A stretch of 64,000 nt of DNA from Acidobacteriota bacterium (GCA_023481105.1 JAMCWK010000026.1:7400-71399); one strand, 5' to 3'; positions 35,283-45,615 are shown, numbered from the stretch's first letter. The notes: a model not told the origin generated them from the letters alone. Made by a program: numbers and translations.

Positions 35283-37652
35283 ATGATTGGTCATACCCTG
35301 GACCGGTACCGCATACTGGAAAAGATCGGCGCTGGAGGGATGGGCGAGGTTTATCGCGCCCGCGATGAACGCCTGCAGCGCGACGTCGCGCTGAAGGTCT
35401 TGCCTCCCGGCACCCTCAATTCCCCCGAGCTCCGCCAACGCTTCCGGCAGGAGGCGCTTACCCTTTCACGACTGAATCATCCGCACGTGGCTATCGTCCA
35501 CGATTTTGATACGCACGAGGGCGTGGATTATTTGGTCATGGAGTTTGTTCCAGGAGTCGCGCTCTCCGACCGCTTGGCGCAAGGCGCGCTGCCGGAGAAA
35601 GAAATCATCAAGCTGTCCACGCAGGTGGCGCTGGCGCTGGGCGAAGCGCACGAACAGGGTGTGGTGCACCGCGACCTCAAGCCCGGCAACATCATGGTGA
35701 CGCCCAAGGGCTTGGTGAAGGTGCTGGACTTCGGCCTGGCCAAGCTGGTCCGCCGCGACATCGAGATTAGCGGCGAAGTGACCAGCGATATTTCCGAGCG
35801 TAACGTCGCCGGAGGCACGCTGCCGTACATGTCACCGGAGCAATTGAGCGGCGAGCCTACGGACGCGCGCACGGACATCTATTCCTTCGGCGCGGTCCTC
35901 TACGAGCTGATGACGGGGCAGCGGCCCTTCCGCGAGACTGTGGCGGCGAAGATGATTGACGTCATCTTGCACCAGTCGCCAGTGCCGCCGCGAACGGTCA
36001 ACCCGCGGATTTCCCTCGAGCTCGAACGAATTGCCCTGAAATGCCTGGAAAAAGAGCCGGGAAACCGCTACCAGTCGGCCGTCGATCTCACCGTGGACTT
36101 GCGGCGGCTGGAATCATCGGCCTCCGCCCTCAGCATCCCGCACGTTCCCGTGCGGCGGAGCCCTTGGCGGCGCGCAGCGGAATGGGCCGCGCCGGTAGTA
36201 ATCGTTCTCTTGATCGCCGCCGTCGCGTTGAACCTGGCTGGGCTGCGCGACCGCATTTTCCCGCCGGCATCCGATCGTGTCGAATGGGTGGCGGTGCTGC
36301 CGGTGACCACTCCAGCCGGCAACCCCGAGCAGGAATACTTTGCCGACGGCATGACCGACGCGCTCATCGCCGAACTGGCCAATATCAGCGCGCTACAGGT
36401 GATCTCGCGCACTTCGGTCATGCGCTACAAAGGCAGCACGAAAAGCGTCCCGGAAATTGCCCGCGAGCTGAAAGTACACGCCGTGCTGGAAGCCTCCGCG
36501 CTGGAATCCGGCGGGCGCGTGCGCATCACCGCGCGGCTGATTCGCGCCTCGTCGGACACCAACATCTGGTCCAACTCCTACGAGCGTGACCTGCGCGACG
36601 TTCTCGACCTGCAGCGCGAAGTGGCTTCCGCCGTGGCCCACGAAATCCGCGTGGCTGTCACCCCGCGCGAGGCGGCGCGCCTGGCACGCACCTCGCCGGT
36701 GAATCCGGAAGCCTATGTCGCCTACATCAAGGGGCGCTATTATTTGAACAAGCGCACGCGCGAGGATCTCTTCAAAGCCATCGAAAAATTTCAACTTTCA
36801 TTCGCCAAGGATCCGTCCTACGCGCCGGCCTACGTGGGGCTTTCGGACGCGTACATTGTTGCCGGCGGCGGCGCGTATATTCCCCCCGAGCGCACTCATC
36901 CGCTGGCGGAGGCCGCGGCGATGAAGGCGCTGGAGCTGGACGACAGTTCGGCGGAAGCCCACGTCTCGCTGGCCACGGTGCGCTTCATGCATTACGAATG
37001 GCGGGAATCCGAGCAGGAATTCCGCCGGGCTCTGGCGCTGAATCCCAACTACGCCACCGCGCACCATTGGTACGCGCTGCAACTGGCGGCTCTGGGCCGC
37101 AGTGCTGAGTCCATTGCGCACGCCCTGCGCGCGCAGGAGCTCGACCCGCTCTCCATGGTCATCACCACCAACACCGGCTGGTGCTACTTTCTGGCGCGGC
37201 AGTACGACCACACCCTCGAGCAGGCCCGCCGCACCCTGGACCTCGACCCCAATTTCGACTCCGCCTACGGCTATCTGGGCCAGGCCTTCGTGGAAAAAGG
37301 CATGGCCAAAGAGGCCATCGCAGCGTTTCAAAAGGCGCACGAAATCGCCGGCGGCACCGGCTACCTTCCGGAGCTGGCGTATGCCCATGCTGTATTCGGG
37401 CAAAAGAAGGAGGCCCTGCGCCTGCTCGCCGAATTTCAGCAAAGCTCCGGTCGCGAACCCGTTTCCGCTTACGACGTGGCCATGGTCTATGCCTCCCTGG
37501 GGGACATTGAGAAAGCCCTCTCCTGGCTGGAAAAAAGCTACCAGAACCGCGAAGCCCGCCTCGTCAACCTCAAGGCCCACCCCCGCTTCGACTCCCTCCA
37601 TGACCAGCCCCGCTTCCTCGACTTGCTTCGCCGCATTGGCCTGGGTCCGTGA
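35283..37652 (+). CDS. Ser/Thr protein kinase with TPR-containing C-terminus
   Basis: YRILEKIGAGGMGEVYRARDERLQRDVALKVLP; VHRDLKPGNIMVTPKGLVKVLDFGLAK; TPR units ELDPLSMVITTNTGWCYFLARQYDHTLEQARRTLDLDPNF. Confidence 0.95.
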   Translation: MIGHTLDRYRILEKIGAGGMGEVYRARDERLQRDVALKVLPPGTLNSPELRQRFRQEALTLSRLNHPHVAIVHDFDTHEGVDYLVMEFVPGVALSDRLAQGALPEKEIIKLSTQVALALGEAHEQGVVHRDLKPGNIMVTPKGLVKVLDFGLAKLVRRDIEISGEVTSDISERNVAGGTLPYMSPEQLSGEPTDARTDIYSFGAVLYELMTGQRPFRETVAAKMIDVILHQSPVPPRTVNPRISLELERIALKCLEKEPGNRYQSAVDLTVDLRRLESSASALSIPHVPVRRSPWRRAAEWAAPVVIVLLIAAVALNLAGLRDRIFPPASDRVEWVAVLPVTTPAGNPEQEYFADGMTDALIAELANISALQVISRTSVMRYKGSTKSVPEIARELKVHAVLEASALESGGRVRITARLIRASSDTNIWSNSYERDLRDVLDLQREVASAVAHEIRVAVTPREAARLARTSPVNPEAYVAYIKGRYYLNKRTREDLFKAIEKFQLSFAKDPSYAPAYVGLSDAYIVAGGGAYIPPERTHPLAEAAAMKALELDDSSAEAHVSLATVRFMHYEWRESEQEFRRALALNPNYATAHHWYALQLAALGRSAESIAHALRAQELDPLSMVITTNTGWCYFLARQYDHTLEQARRTLDLDPNFDSAYGYLGQAFVEKGMAKEAIAAFQKAHEIAGGTGYLPELAYAHAVFGQKKEALRLLAEFQQSSGREPVSAYDVAMVYASLGDIEKALSWLEKSYQNREARLVNLKAHPRFDSLHDQPRFLDLLRRIGLGP

Positions 37653-37705
37653 AGCCCCGCCAGGCCTCATTTCGGCGGCCGCTTACATAGGCTGCGAGCA
37701 ATTGC

Positions 37706-37734
37706 TTGACTTGTATATTCTCTCGCACTAGACT
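37706..37734 (+). promoter_or_regulatory. sigma70-like promoter upstream of the 65-aa ORF
   Basis: TTGACT-N17-TAGACT. Confidence 0.6.
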
Positions 37735-37818
37735 CCCCGCGATTCCACGTGGCTTTCGGAGTGCAGGTCCCCTAGGCACGCTGTTTCCCACTCCGCGCGC
37801 CCACCGTCAGGAGACCAC

Positions 37819-38016
37819 ATGGCGAAACGTTCCAAGAAGGTTTCTACCCAGCCCGTCGGCAAAGCCATCAAGCTCGCAATTAAGCAACTCCGTGCTGTGC
37901 GTCGCACGGCGGATGCAAAAGGCAAGAAGCACATCGACCTGAATATCAAAGCTCTAAGCAAGAGCTATGACAGCATCAAGGTCGCTTGTAAAGGGAGTTG
38001 GACTTCTCCGCTGTAG
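37819..38016 (+). CDS. small basic hypothetical protein
   Basis: 65 aa MAKRSKKVSTQPVGKAIKLAIKQLRAVRRTADAKGKKHIDLNIKALSKSYDSIKVACKGSWTSPL; CAGGAG RBS and promoter. Confidence 0.65.
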   Translation: MAKRSKKVSTQPVGKAIKLAIKQLRAVRRTADAKGKKHIDLNIKALSKSYDSIKVACKGSWTSPL

Positions 38017-38075
38017 CCGGATGGCGGAGGTGACATCAAGCTCTTTCCGCTAAGGTCGGCCTCGCCCTGCATTGT

Positions 38076-39209
38076 GTGCGGGCCGTCTCGAGCACCGGAA
38101 TGCGCAGACTCCGCAGGCCACGCTTTCGCCGCTCGCCGTTTCTAATTTGTTATTGGGGCGAAGAAGGCCTTGTCTTTGAAAACTATGCTGCGCGCACTCG
38201 TACAAGCGCGGGGCCGCTGGCGTGCGCGATCCTGGACTTTGCCAATCGCTGGCGTTCTCCCCGCGAGTTCTTTCAGAATTTCCCAGACTATTCGGCTGCC
38301 TCACTGCGCAATGCCCTGGACCAACTGACGCGCCGCTCGCTCTTGTGGCGCTCCGACCGCAAGGAAACTCCGGTAGAAAAAGCAATGGAGACTTGGAAGG
38401 ACTGGAATCCCGCCGCAGGCTTTTTTCATTTCACGACCAAAGATGTCGAGTACGAACACGACCCCGACATAGTGAACCGCGAGTTGCGCAAGCAGGCCAA
38501 GACCTGGCCCATGCCGTCGCCGGTAAAACGGTATCCGCGCGCGCGGCAGATTCTCCTTGCAGCACCGAAAAACGAAAGCGAATTTCCGCGCGTGCTATTG
38601 GCCCGGCACACGTGGCGGCAATTTTCGCGGGGCCGAGTCGCGGTGCGCACGCTCGGGGAGCTACTTTGGCTTGCAGGACGTGTGCAGCGCTGGGTGTCCG
38701 TGCCCGGCATCGGGCGCTTCGCGCTGAAGACCTCGCCTTCCGGGGGCGCGCTGCACCCGCTGGAAATCTACGTGCTTTCGCTGCGCATTAAAGGATTGTC
38801 GCCCGGCATGTATCACTACGCGGCGGATCGCCATCGCCTGGAACTCCTGAAGCGCGGGGCCACGCGGCATGACATCGCGCGGTATGTTCCCGGCCAGCCG
38901 TGGTACCAGGATGCTGCCGCATTATTTCTGTTCACCGCGCGCTTTCCCCGACCACAGTGGAAATACCGCTTTTCGCGTTCCTACCGCGCGGTTCTGCTGG
39001 ACGCCGGCCACCTCGGCCAAACATTTCTTCTCGCGGGCACGTGGCTGGGACTCGCGCCGTTTTGCACCATGGCCCTTGCCGATACGAAACTCGAAAGCGA
39101 TCTCGGCGTGGACGGCGTCACGGAATCCGTAATCTTTGCAGTTGGTTTCGGCACGCGCCCTCCCGGTGTGGATTGGGCGCCGCACCCAAAGCCTGCTCAC
39201 AAACGCTGA
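38076..39209 (+). CDS. SagB/ThcOx-type nitroreductase-family dehydrogenase
   Basis: RHTWRQFSRGRVAVRTLGELLWLAGRV...KTSPSGGALHPLEIYVLSLRIKGLSPGMYHY; N-terminal winged-helix-like segment. Confidence 0.82.
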   Translation: MRAVSSTGMRRLRRPRFRRSPFLICYWGEEGLVFENYAARTRTSAGPLACAILDFANRWRSPREFFQNFPDYSAASLRNALDQLTRRSLLWRSDRKETPVEKAMETWKDWNPAAGFFHFTTKDVEYEHDPDIVNRELRKQAKTWPMPSPVKRYPRARQILLAAPKNESEFPRVLLARHTWRQFSRGRVAVRTLGELLWLAGRVQRWVSVPGIGRFALKTSPSGGALHPLEIYVLSLRIKGLSPGMYHYAADRHRLELLKRGATRHDIARYVPGQPWYQDAAALFLFTARFPRPQWKYRFSRSYRAVLLDAGHLGQTFLLAGTWLGLAPFCTMALADTKLESDLGVDGVTESVIFAVGFGTRPPGVDWAPHPKPAHKR

Positions 39210-39279
39210 TTCCGCCCGGCCGTATTCCGCATTCCGCGCAGGTGCTGTAAACTAACGCGCTATTTCCGCGGAGGGGCCC

Positions 39280-40392
39280 GTGCACATTGTGCCGTTTGAG
39301 CTGGAGCGGTGGCAGTCGGAGTGGGAACACCACGTCGAGCTGAATATTTCCGAAAGCGGAGTAGAGCCGCTTTCGGCGGCCGAACTGCTGGACGACCCCG
39401 CCGTGCGCAACCGCGTGCTTTCCGTGCCCCTCGGCTATCCGCAGACCAATGGCAGCGAAGAGTTGCGCGGGCGCATTGCGGAGATGTATCCCGGCGCGTC
39501 GGCTGCCAACGTGCTCGTCACCTGCGGTTGCAGCGAGGCCAACTACCTCGTCGTATGGTCGCTCGTTGAGCCCGGCGACGAAGTGATTTTCATGCAGCCG
39601 AACTATATGCAGATTGGCGGCCTCGCCGCATCCTTTGGCGCCGTCGTCAAGCCGCTGTGGCTGCGCGAGAATCTCCGTTGGGCACCGGACGTAGCCGAAT
39701 TGCGCCGCCTGGTCACGCCGAAGACGAAACTCATCGCTATCTGTAACCCGAGCAATCCCACCGGCGCCGTGCTCAGCGAGAAGATGATGGAAGAGATTTG
39801 TGCCGCCGCAGGCAGCGTGGGTGCATGGGTACTGGCTGACGAAGTGTATCGCGGCGCGGAACTCAGCGGGTCTCTCACGCCGACCTTCTTCGGGCGCTAT
39901 GAACGCGTTCTCTGCACCTCCGGCTTTTCCAAGGCCTTCGGCATGCCCGGGCTGCGCACCGGATGGGTGGTGGGTCCGGCAGAGATGGCGCAGAAACTCT
40001 GGGGCTACCACGATTACACCAGCATCGGGCCCACCATGCTTACGGACCGGCTAGCCGATATCGCGCTCGAACCTGCACAGCGCGCCCAAATACTTTTCCG
40101 TACACGCCGCATTCTCCTGCGAAATTACCCGATTGTCCGCGGCTGGGCCGAGCGCCACGCGAATTTGTTCACGCACATTCCGCCGCTGGCCGGAGCCATC
40201 GCGTGGCTCGGCTACAAGGGGAAGGGAACGACCGCGGAACTCGCGGAGGCGGCGCGCACGCGGAAAAATCTGCTCATCGTTCCCGGCGAGCAGCTGGGCA
40301 TGCCCGGCTACCTGCGCGTCGGCTTCGGCGGCAACGCGGACAAATTGCAGAAGGCCCTCGCGCGCCTGGACGAACTTCTCGTGGAATTGTAA
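39280..40392 (+). CDS. class I/II PLP-dependent aminotransferase
   Basis: ICNPSNPTGAVLSEKMMEEI; VLADEVYRGAEL; TSGFSKAFGMPGLRTGWVVG (PLP Lys). Confidence 0.92.
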   Translation: MHIVPFELERWQSEWEHHVELNISESGVEPLSAAELLDDPAVRNRVLSVPLGYPQTNGSEELRGRIAEMYPGASAANVLVTCGCSEANYLVVWSLVEPGDEVIFMQPNYMQIGGLAASFGAVVKPLWLRENLRWAPDVAELRRLVTPKTKLIAICNPSNPTGAVLSEKMMEEICAAAGSVGAWVLADEVYRGAELSGSLTPTFFGRYERVLCTSGFSKAFGMPGLRTGWVVGPAEMAQKLWGYHDYTSIGPTMLTDRLADIALEPAQRAQILFRTRRILLRNYPIVRGWAERHANLFTHIPPLAGAIAWLGYKGKGTTAELAEAARTRKNLLIVPGEQLGMPGYLRVGFGGNADKLQKALARLDELLVEL

Positions 40393-40401
40393 GTAGAATC
40401 T

Positions 40402-41778
40402 TCAGCCACGCGGGCGTGATTCTCGGCGCGCCGCCATCCATTTCATCAGCCAGTATGCGGGCATGCCTGCGGCGACCGTGGCCAGCGCAATCAACGAGGG
40501 CTTGGGCCGATTGACGAATCCCACAGCGAGCACCGCAATCATCACGACCAGGAAAAACAAGGGCACCAGCGGATACCCCCACACGCGGTACGGCCGCTCG
40601 CGCTGCGGTTCGCGGTGCCGCAGGACGAGCAAGCCGGCCACGGCCATCAGCGGAAAAATTCCCAGTGCGAAGCCAATGTAGATCAGCAACTGTTCGAACG
40701 TGCCGCTCAGGATCATCACCAGCGAGCACGCGCATTGCGCCAGGATGGAAAGCCCCGGCGTCTGAAAGCGCGAATGTACGCGCGCCGCGAACCGGAAGAA
40801 TAATCTGTCCTTGGCCATGGCGTAATAGACGCGCGGGCCAATCAGCACATAGGCGCTGAGCGAAGAAAGCAGCGCGAGACTGATCAGCAGTGAGATCCTT
40901 GCCGCTGCGTCCGGCCCGAACAACTGCACGGCGGCCACTTCGCACACCGCCTCGATTCCGCGAAGCTGGCTCGGCAGCGCCGCGAAAAACAGCAGCAGGT
41001 TTATCAGCAGATACGTCAGTGTGACAATCAGCGTGCCCAGCAGCAGCGAGCGCGGCAGATTGCGGGCCGGATCTTCAATTTCCTCGGCAATGTACCCGGC
41101 CGCGTTCCAGCCACTGTAAGCAAACATGGCGAACAGCAGAGTAACGCCGAGTTGCGACGGGCGTCCCGCGTCCCAAAAACTGCTGCCGGCGCTGAGAAAA
41201 TCCCAGCTTCCGCGGCCGATGGCGAAGCCCACGGCGATCAGTCCGAAGAGCAGAAGCAGCTTGAGGCCTGTCAGCAGGTTTTGCACCTGCGCGCCGAGGC
41301 GCAGCCCGCAGTAATGCACTGCGGTCAGCGCCAACACGATGCAGGCGGCCGTGCTTTTTTCTGCCAGCCACGTATCCGGTAGCACGCCTGCCGCAGTCAG
41401 ATACTTCGCGCAGCCCACTGCTGAAGCGGCCACCGGCGCGGAGAAGCCTACGAAGAAACTGGTCCAACCGGTGAGGAAGGCCGGCAGCGGCCCGTAGATT
41501 TCGCGCAGATAGACGTATTCGCCGCCGGCGTGCGGCATCATCGTGGCCAGCTCGGCGTAGCTCAACGCGCCGCACACTGCCACCATTCCGCCCAGCAGCC
41601 ACGCCAGTAGCACCAGCCAACCGCTCTCCGCGCGCGCCAGCATCAACCCGGTCGTGGTGAAAATGCCCGCGCCAATCATGTTGGCCACCACTACGCTCGT
41701 TGCCGTGCCGAGACCCAGCCGCCGCGGAAGTGTCGCGCCGACAGGTGGCACGGGAATAAAGGGCTGATGCTCAGGCAT
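40402..41778 (-). CDS. APC-family amino acid permease
   Basis: GLGTATSVVVANMIGAGIFTTTGLML...ALSYAELATMMPHAGGEYVYLREIYGPLPAFLTGWTSFF; about 12 TMs. Confidence 0.92.
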   Translation of the reverse strand: MPEHQPFIPVPPVGATLPRRLGLGTATSVVVANMIGAGIFTTTGLMLARAESGWLVLLAWLLGGMVAVCGALSYAELATMMPHAGGEYVYLREIYGPLPAFLTGWTSFFVGFSAPVAASAVGCAKYLTAAGVLPDTWLAEKSTAACIVLALTAVHYCGLRLGAQVQNLLTGLKLLLLFGLIAVGFAIGRGSWDFLSAGSSFWDAGRPSQLGVTLLFAMFAYSGWNAAGYIAEEIEDPARNLPRSLLLGTLIVTLTYLLINLLLFFAALPSQLRGIEAVCEVAAVQLFGPDAAARISLLISLALLSSLSAYVLIGPRVYYAMAKDRLFFRFAARVHSRFQTPGLSILAQCACSLVMILSGTFEQLLIYIGFALGIFPLMAVAGLLVLRHREPQRERPYRVWGYPLVPLFFLVVMIAVLAVGFVNRPKPSLIALATVAAGMPAYWLMKWMAARRESRPRG

Positions 41779-41957
41779 AAAGTCTCATTTCACGCGCACA
41801 AAGCAGGGCACCTGTTGCCCGCGACGCTGACAGGCTACATCGTTTGCGTGCGGGAGCAAAGCGCGGCGTGATTCTGGCGCAGGGCTGATGCTTCGGTCGC
41901 ATTTCCCGCGCTCTGTTTTCCGGCTGTGGCTAAGTTTCTGCTACGATAGCGGAACCA

Positions 41958-42698
41958 ATGGGACGCACATGGGTGGTAGGGCATCGCGGAGCTTCCGGTC
42001 ACGCGCCCGAGAATACGATGGCCGCCTTCCGCCGCGCCGTGGAACTCGGCGCTGCCTTCATTGAAACCGATTTGCATATTTCCCGCGACGCGCGCCTGGT
42101 GTGCGTCCACGATGCCACGCTGGAGCGCACCACCAACGCCACCGGAGCGGTGAAAGAACTTACTTTGGCGCAGCTCCGCGAGCTGGATGCCGGCTCGTGG
42201 TTCGGCCCGGAGTTTGCCGGGGAGCGCATCCCTACGCTCGAGGAAATCCTTGCTTTCGCGCGCGAACAGGACATCGTGATTTTTCTAGAGGTGAAGCAGG
42301 AAGCCGCGTGGGGCATCGAGCACGGTCTGGTGGCTGCCTTGCGCGGGGCGCAGGAAGCGGCGCGCGCTGTCATGCTCTCATTTAGCCCCGGAGTTCTCCG
42401 CAACATCCGCCGCCTGGACAACACGCTGATGACCGGGCTGCTCTTTGAAGCCATGCCCAATGGCGGGCCCGCAGCCATCGTCGAACGAGCGCTGGAAATC
42501 GGCGCGCGTCAACTGGCGCCCCGCGGGGATATCGTCACGCCGGAACTCCTGGAATGCGCGCACCGCAGCGACCTGCAAGTGGTCTGTTGGACCATCAATC
42601 AGCCGGAGCAGATGCGTCAGTTGATTGATGCTGGCGTGGACGGCATCATGACGGATTATCCGGATCGTCTCGTCGCCGCCCTCAACGAATCCAAGTAA
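41958..42698 (+). CDS. glycerophosphodiester phosphodiesterase
   Basis: VVGHRGASGHAPENTMAAFRRAVELGAAFIETDLHISRDARLVCVHDATLERTTNATG. Confidence 0.95.
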   Translation: MGRTWVVGHRGASGHAPENTMAAFRRAVELGAAFIETDLHISRDARLVCVHDATLERTTNATGAVKELTLAQLRELDAGSWFGPEFAGERIPTLEEILAFAREQDIVIFLEVKQEAAWGIEHGLVAALRGAQEAARAVMLSFSPGVLRNIRRLDNTLMTGLLFEAMPNGGPAAIVERALEIGARQLAPRGDIVTPELLECAHRSDLQVVCWTINQPEQMRQLIDAGVDGIMTDYPDRLVAALNESK

Positions 42699-42770
42699 AT
42701 AAATTCTCTCCGTCGATTCAATAAAGAAATAGATCAATGAACAAATTTGATTCCAACCTGCATGAGTTAT

Positions 42771-43559
42771 CTATCGAAGAAAGCGAAAAAGTGACGCAAA
42801 GTCGTCCACGCTTAGTTCCTCGGCGCGCACTCCGGGCGGCAATTCCGCCGAACGAATGGCGGCGCTGGCCTTTTCACCGCTCGCAACAGACTTCAAGTTG
42901 TTCAGCAATGTTTTCCGTTTCTGCTCAAAGCATTTTCCGACGAACGCGATGAAGCTGGCTTCATTGCCTACGCCAATGTGCGCGCGGCGGATCGCGAGCC
43001 GTACCAGTGCTGACGACACCTTGGGCCGCGGCCGAAAAGCGCCCGGCGGAATGCGAAAAACGATTTCGGGTTGCGCGTAGAACTGCGCCAGCACGGAAAG
43101 GAATCCGTATTCGCGCCGGCCCGGTTTGGCCGCCAGCCGGTCAGCGACTTCGGACTGAATCACGACGTGGATGGACTCGATTGTATCGGCGTATTCGAAC
43201 AGCCTCCGCAAAATGGGCGACGTGATGTAGTAGGGGAGGCTGCCGTAGACGTGAATGCGCTCTCCTCCGTCGCCGCGGCGCAGGCCCAGCTTCGCGAGGT
43301 CGAGCGCGAGGATATCGCCGGAGTGCACTTCAATATTAGGCTGTTCTTCCGCTAGGCGCTGGAGCGCTGCAACCAGCGGCGCATCGAGCTCGATTGCGAT
43401 CACTTTGTGCGAAGTGCGCGCCATTTCGCGCGTCATTTCTCCGTGCCCCGCGCCGATTTCCATCCACACCTGGTCATTCTGCGGCGCAAGGCTGCGCAGA
43501 ATGCGCGCGCGCCACGCTTCATCCTTCAGAAAGTGTTGTCCCAGCCGTTGCGGAGCCAT
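42771..43559 (-). CDS. rsmA: 16S rRNA (A1518/A1519) dimethyltransferase
   Basis: MAPQRLGQHFLKDEAWRARIL...VWMEIGAGHGEMTREMA...YGSLPYYITSPILRRLFE. Confidence 0.94.
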   Translation of the reverse strand: MAPQRLGQHFLKDEAWRARILRSLAPQNDQVWMEIGAGHGEMTREMARTSHKVIAIELDAPLVAALQRLAEEQPNIEVHSGDILALDLAKLGLRRGDGGERIHVYGSLPYYITSPILRRLFEYADTIESIHVVIQSEVADRLAAKPGRREYGFLSVLAQFYAQPEIVFRIPPGAFRPRPKVSSALVRLAIRRAHIGVGNEASFIAFVGKCFEQKRKTLLNNLKSVASGEKASAAIRSAELPPGVRAEELSVDDFASLFRFLR

Positions 43560-43613
43560 TTGCCGGCCTGAGTGTAGCAAGTCTGCGCCTCTGCGCGGCA
43601 CGCGGCGTTCTCC

Positions 43614-43642
43614 TTGACGAATTTTCCGCCTTTCCGTATCGT
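43614..43642 (+). promoter_or_regulatory. sigma70-like promoter upstream of glgA
   Basis: TTGACG-N17-TATCGT. Confidence 0.5.
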
Positions 43643-43664
43643 GGACTGTTTTGAATTGCTGCCG

Positions 43665-45131
43665 ATGAAGATTCTGTTTGTCTCTCCGGAAGGATTACCG
43701 TTCTCCAAGACCGGCGGCCTTGCCGACGTGGTGGAGGCGCTGCCCAAAGCGCTGGCCGCGATGGGGCACGACGTCGCTGTCGTGCTGCCGCGCTATCGCG
43801 GCACGAAGGTGTCCACGATTGTCGTCCCCAGCCTGAGCATCCCCATGGGTGACACGCTGCGCTTTCCGGCTGTGGCCGACGGCGCCGTCCTAAACGGCGT
43901 GCGCTACTTCTTCGTCGACGATCCCGAGTACTTCGACCGCGACGCGCTGTACACCACTCGTGGCGCCGATTACCCGGACAACGGCGAGCGCTTTGCTCTG
44001 TTCAGCAAGGCGGCACTGGAAATCGCCAAGCAAGTCTGGCGGCCGGATATCATCCACTGTCACGATTGGCAGACGGCGCTCGTGCCGGTGCTGCTGCGCG
44101 CAATGTATTCAGGTGACCCGCTGCTGCGCGGGCTGCCTGCTGTCTTCACCGTGCACAACTTGGGCTACCATGGCTTGTTTGATCGCGGCGTGCTAGCGCG
44201 CGCTGGTTTGCCGGCCAGTCTGTTTAGCATCAAGTCTTTGGAATTTTACAGCCGCGTCAATTATCTCAAAGGCGGGCTCCTCGCCGCGGATTGGATCACT
44301 ACGGTGAGCCCGCGCTACGCGAAAGAGATCATGACGCCGGAATTCGGCCACGGCCTCGACGGTGTAGTACGCGACCGCGCCGGCCGCGTCGTAGGCATCC
44401 TCAACGGCGCGGACTACTCGCTGTGGGATCCGGAGCACGACGACTTTATCGCCGCAAAATATTCCGCGAAGTATCTCGACGGCAAGGCGCTGTGCAAGAA
44501 AGACCTCCTGCGCGAATTCAAATTGCCGGAGAAGAGCGTCGAGCGCCCGCTCATCGGCATCGTGTCGCGGTTCGCCGACCAAAAGGGATTCGACCTGTTT
44601 GCGAAAGTTGGCAGCGAGCTCTTGCGGGAAAACTTGTCGCTCGTTGCGTTGGGAACCGGCGAGCCGAAGTACGAACGCTACCTGCGCGCGCTGGCGTCAC
44701 ATTTCCCGGGGAAGATGGGCCTGCGCATCGGATTCGATAACGCGCTGGCCCACCGCATCGAGGCCGGCGCGGACATGTTCCTGATGCCCTCGCGCTATGA
44801 GCCCTGCGGCCTGAATCAAATGTACAGCCTGCGCTACGGCACTGTTCCCATCGTTCGCGCTACCGGGGGCCTCGATGATACAGTGGAGCCGTTCGAGCCT
44901 TTTTCGGGGAAGGGCACGGGCTTCAAATTCGCGGACTACGACGGCCGCGCTTTGCTCGCCGCCGTACGCACAGCGCTGGAAGTATTTCGCGACGCCAAGG
45001 CCTGGCGCCGCCTGCAACTGAATGGCATGGCCAAAGATTTTTCTTGGAAAGCTTCCGCGGCGGAGTATGCGCGCCTGTACGAAGCGGCGTTGCAGGCCCG
45101 CATCCCCCGCGCGCCGGCAGCATCTAATTAA
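43665..45131 (+). CDS. glgA: glycogen synthase
   Basis: MKILFVSPEGLPFSKTGGLADVVEALPKALAAMGHDVAVVLPRYRG; HCHDWQTALVPVLL; PSRYEPCGLNQMYSLRYGTVPIVRATGGL. Confidence 0.96.
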   Translation: MKILFVSPEGLPFSKTGGLADVVEALPKALAAMGHDVAVVLPRYRGTKVSTIVVPSLSIPMGDTLRFPAVADGAVLNGVRYFFVDDPEYFDRDALYTTRGADYPDNGERFALFSKAALEIAKQVWRPDIIHCHDWQTALVPVLLRAMYSGDPLLRGLPAVFTVHNLGYHGLFDRGVLARAGLPASLFSIKSLEFYSRVNYLKGGLLAADWITTVSPRYAKEIMTPEFGHGLDGVVRDRAGRVVGILNGADYSLWDPEHDDFIAAKYSAKYLDGKALCKKDLLREFKLPEKSVERPLIGIVSRFADQKGFDLFAKVGSELLRENLSLVALGTGEPKYERYLRALASHFPGKMGLRIGFDNALAHRIEAGADMFLMPSRYEPCGLNQMYSLRYGTVPIVRATGGLDDTVEPFEPFSGKGTGFKFADYDGRALLAAVRTALEVFRDAKAWRRLQLNGMAKDFSWKASAAEYARLYEAALQARIPRAPAASN

Positions 45132-45181
45132 ATCCGGCCGATCTCGCTTTGCGGGTTCGGCCCACTGATGAAAGGGAGCTC

Positions 45182-45514
45182 ATGGCAGACAACGTAACCG
45201 CAGTCACAGACGGAAATTTTCAGGCCGAGGTGATCGAGGCCAGCAAGACACAACCGGTGATGGTGGATTTCTGGGCGGAGTGGTGCCGCCCGTGCCACAT
45301 GCTCGCGCCGACCGTGGCGGAGATCGCCACGCAGTACGCCGGAAAGCTGAAAGTCGTCAAGCTCAACGTGGACGAAAACCAGGTGGCCACCAGCTTCAAC
45401 ATCCGCGGCATCCCCACGCTGCTCATCTTCAAAGACGGCAAGGTGACTGACCAGCTCGTCGGCGCAGTCCCGAAAGACAAGATCGAAGGGGTCCTTTCCA
45501 ACTACATCCGCTGA
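45182..45514 (+). CDS. trxA: thioredoxin (WCRPC active site)
   Basis: MADNVTAVTDGNFQAEVIEASKTQPVMVDFWAEWCRPCHMLAPTVAEIA...NIRGIPTLLIFKDGK. Confidence 0.92.
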   Translation: MADNVTAVTDGNFQAEVIEASKTQPVMVDFWAEWCRPCHMLAPTVAEIATQYAGKLKVVKLNVDENQVATSFNIRGIPTLLIFKDGKVTDQLVGAVPKDKIEGVLSNYIR

Positions 45515-45615
45515 AGCTCGGCAAGATTTCCGCGAGATCCTTGGCGCGCATGCGCCTGGAAGCTTTGGGACGTCGGGCCCGATGACGGCAGCAATGTGCC
45601 ACTTTGTGCCCCGGC

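Noticed and set aside
38076-39209. Classic thiazole/oxazole (SagBCD) biosynthesis cluster
   Set aside because: No YcaO/SagD or SagC partner is present; only SagB-like homology.
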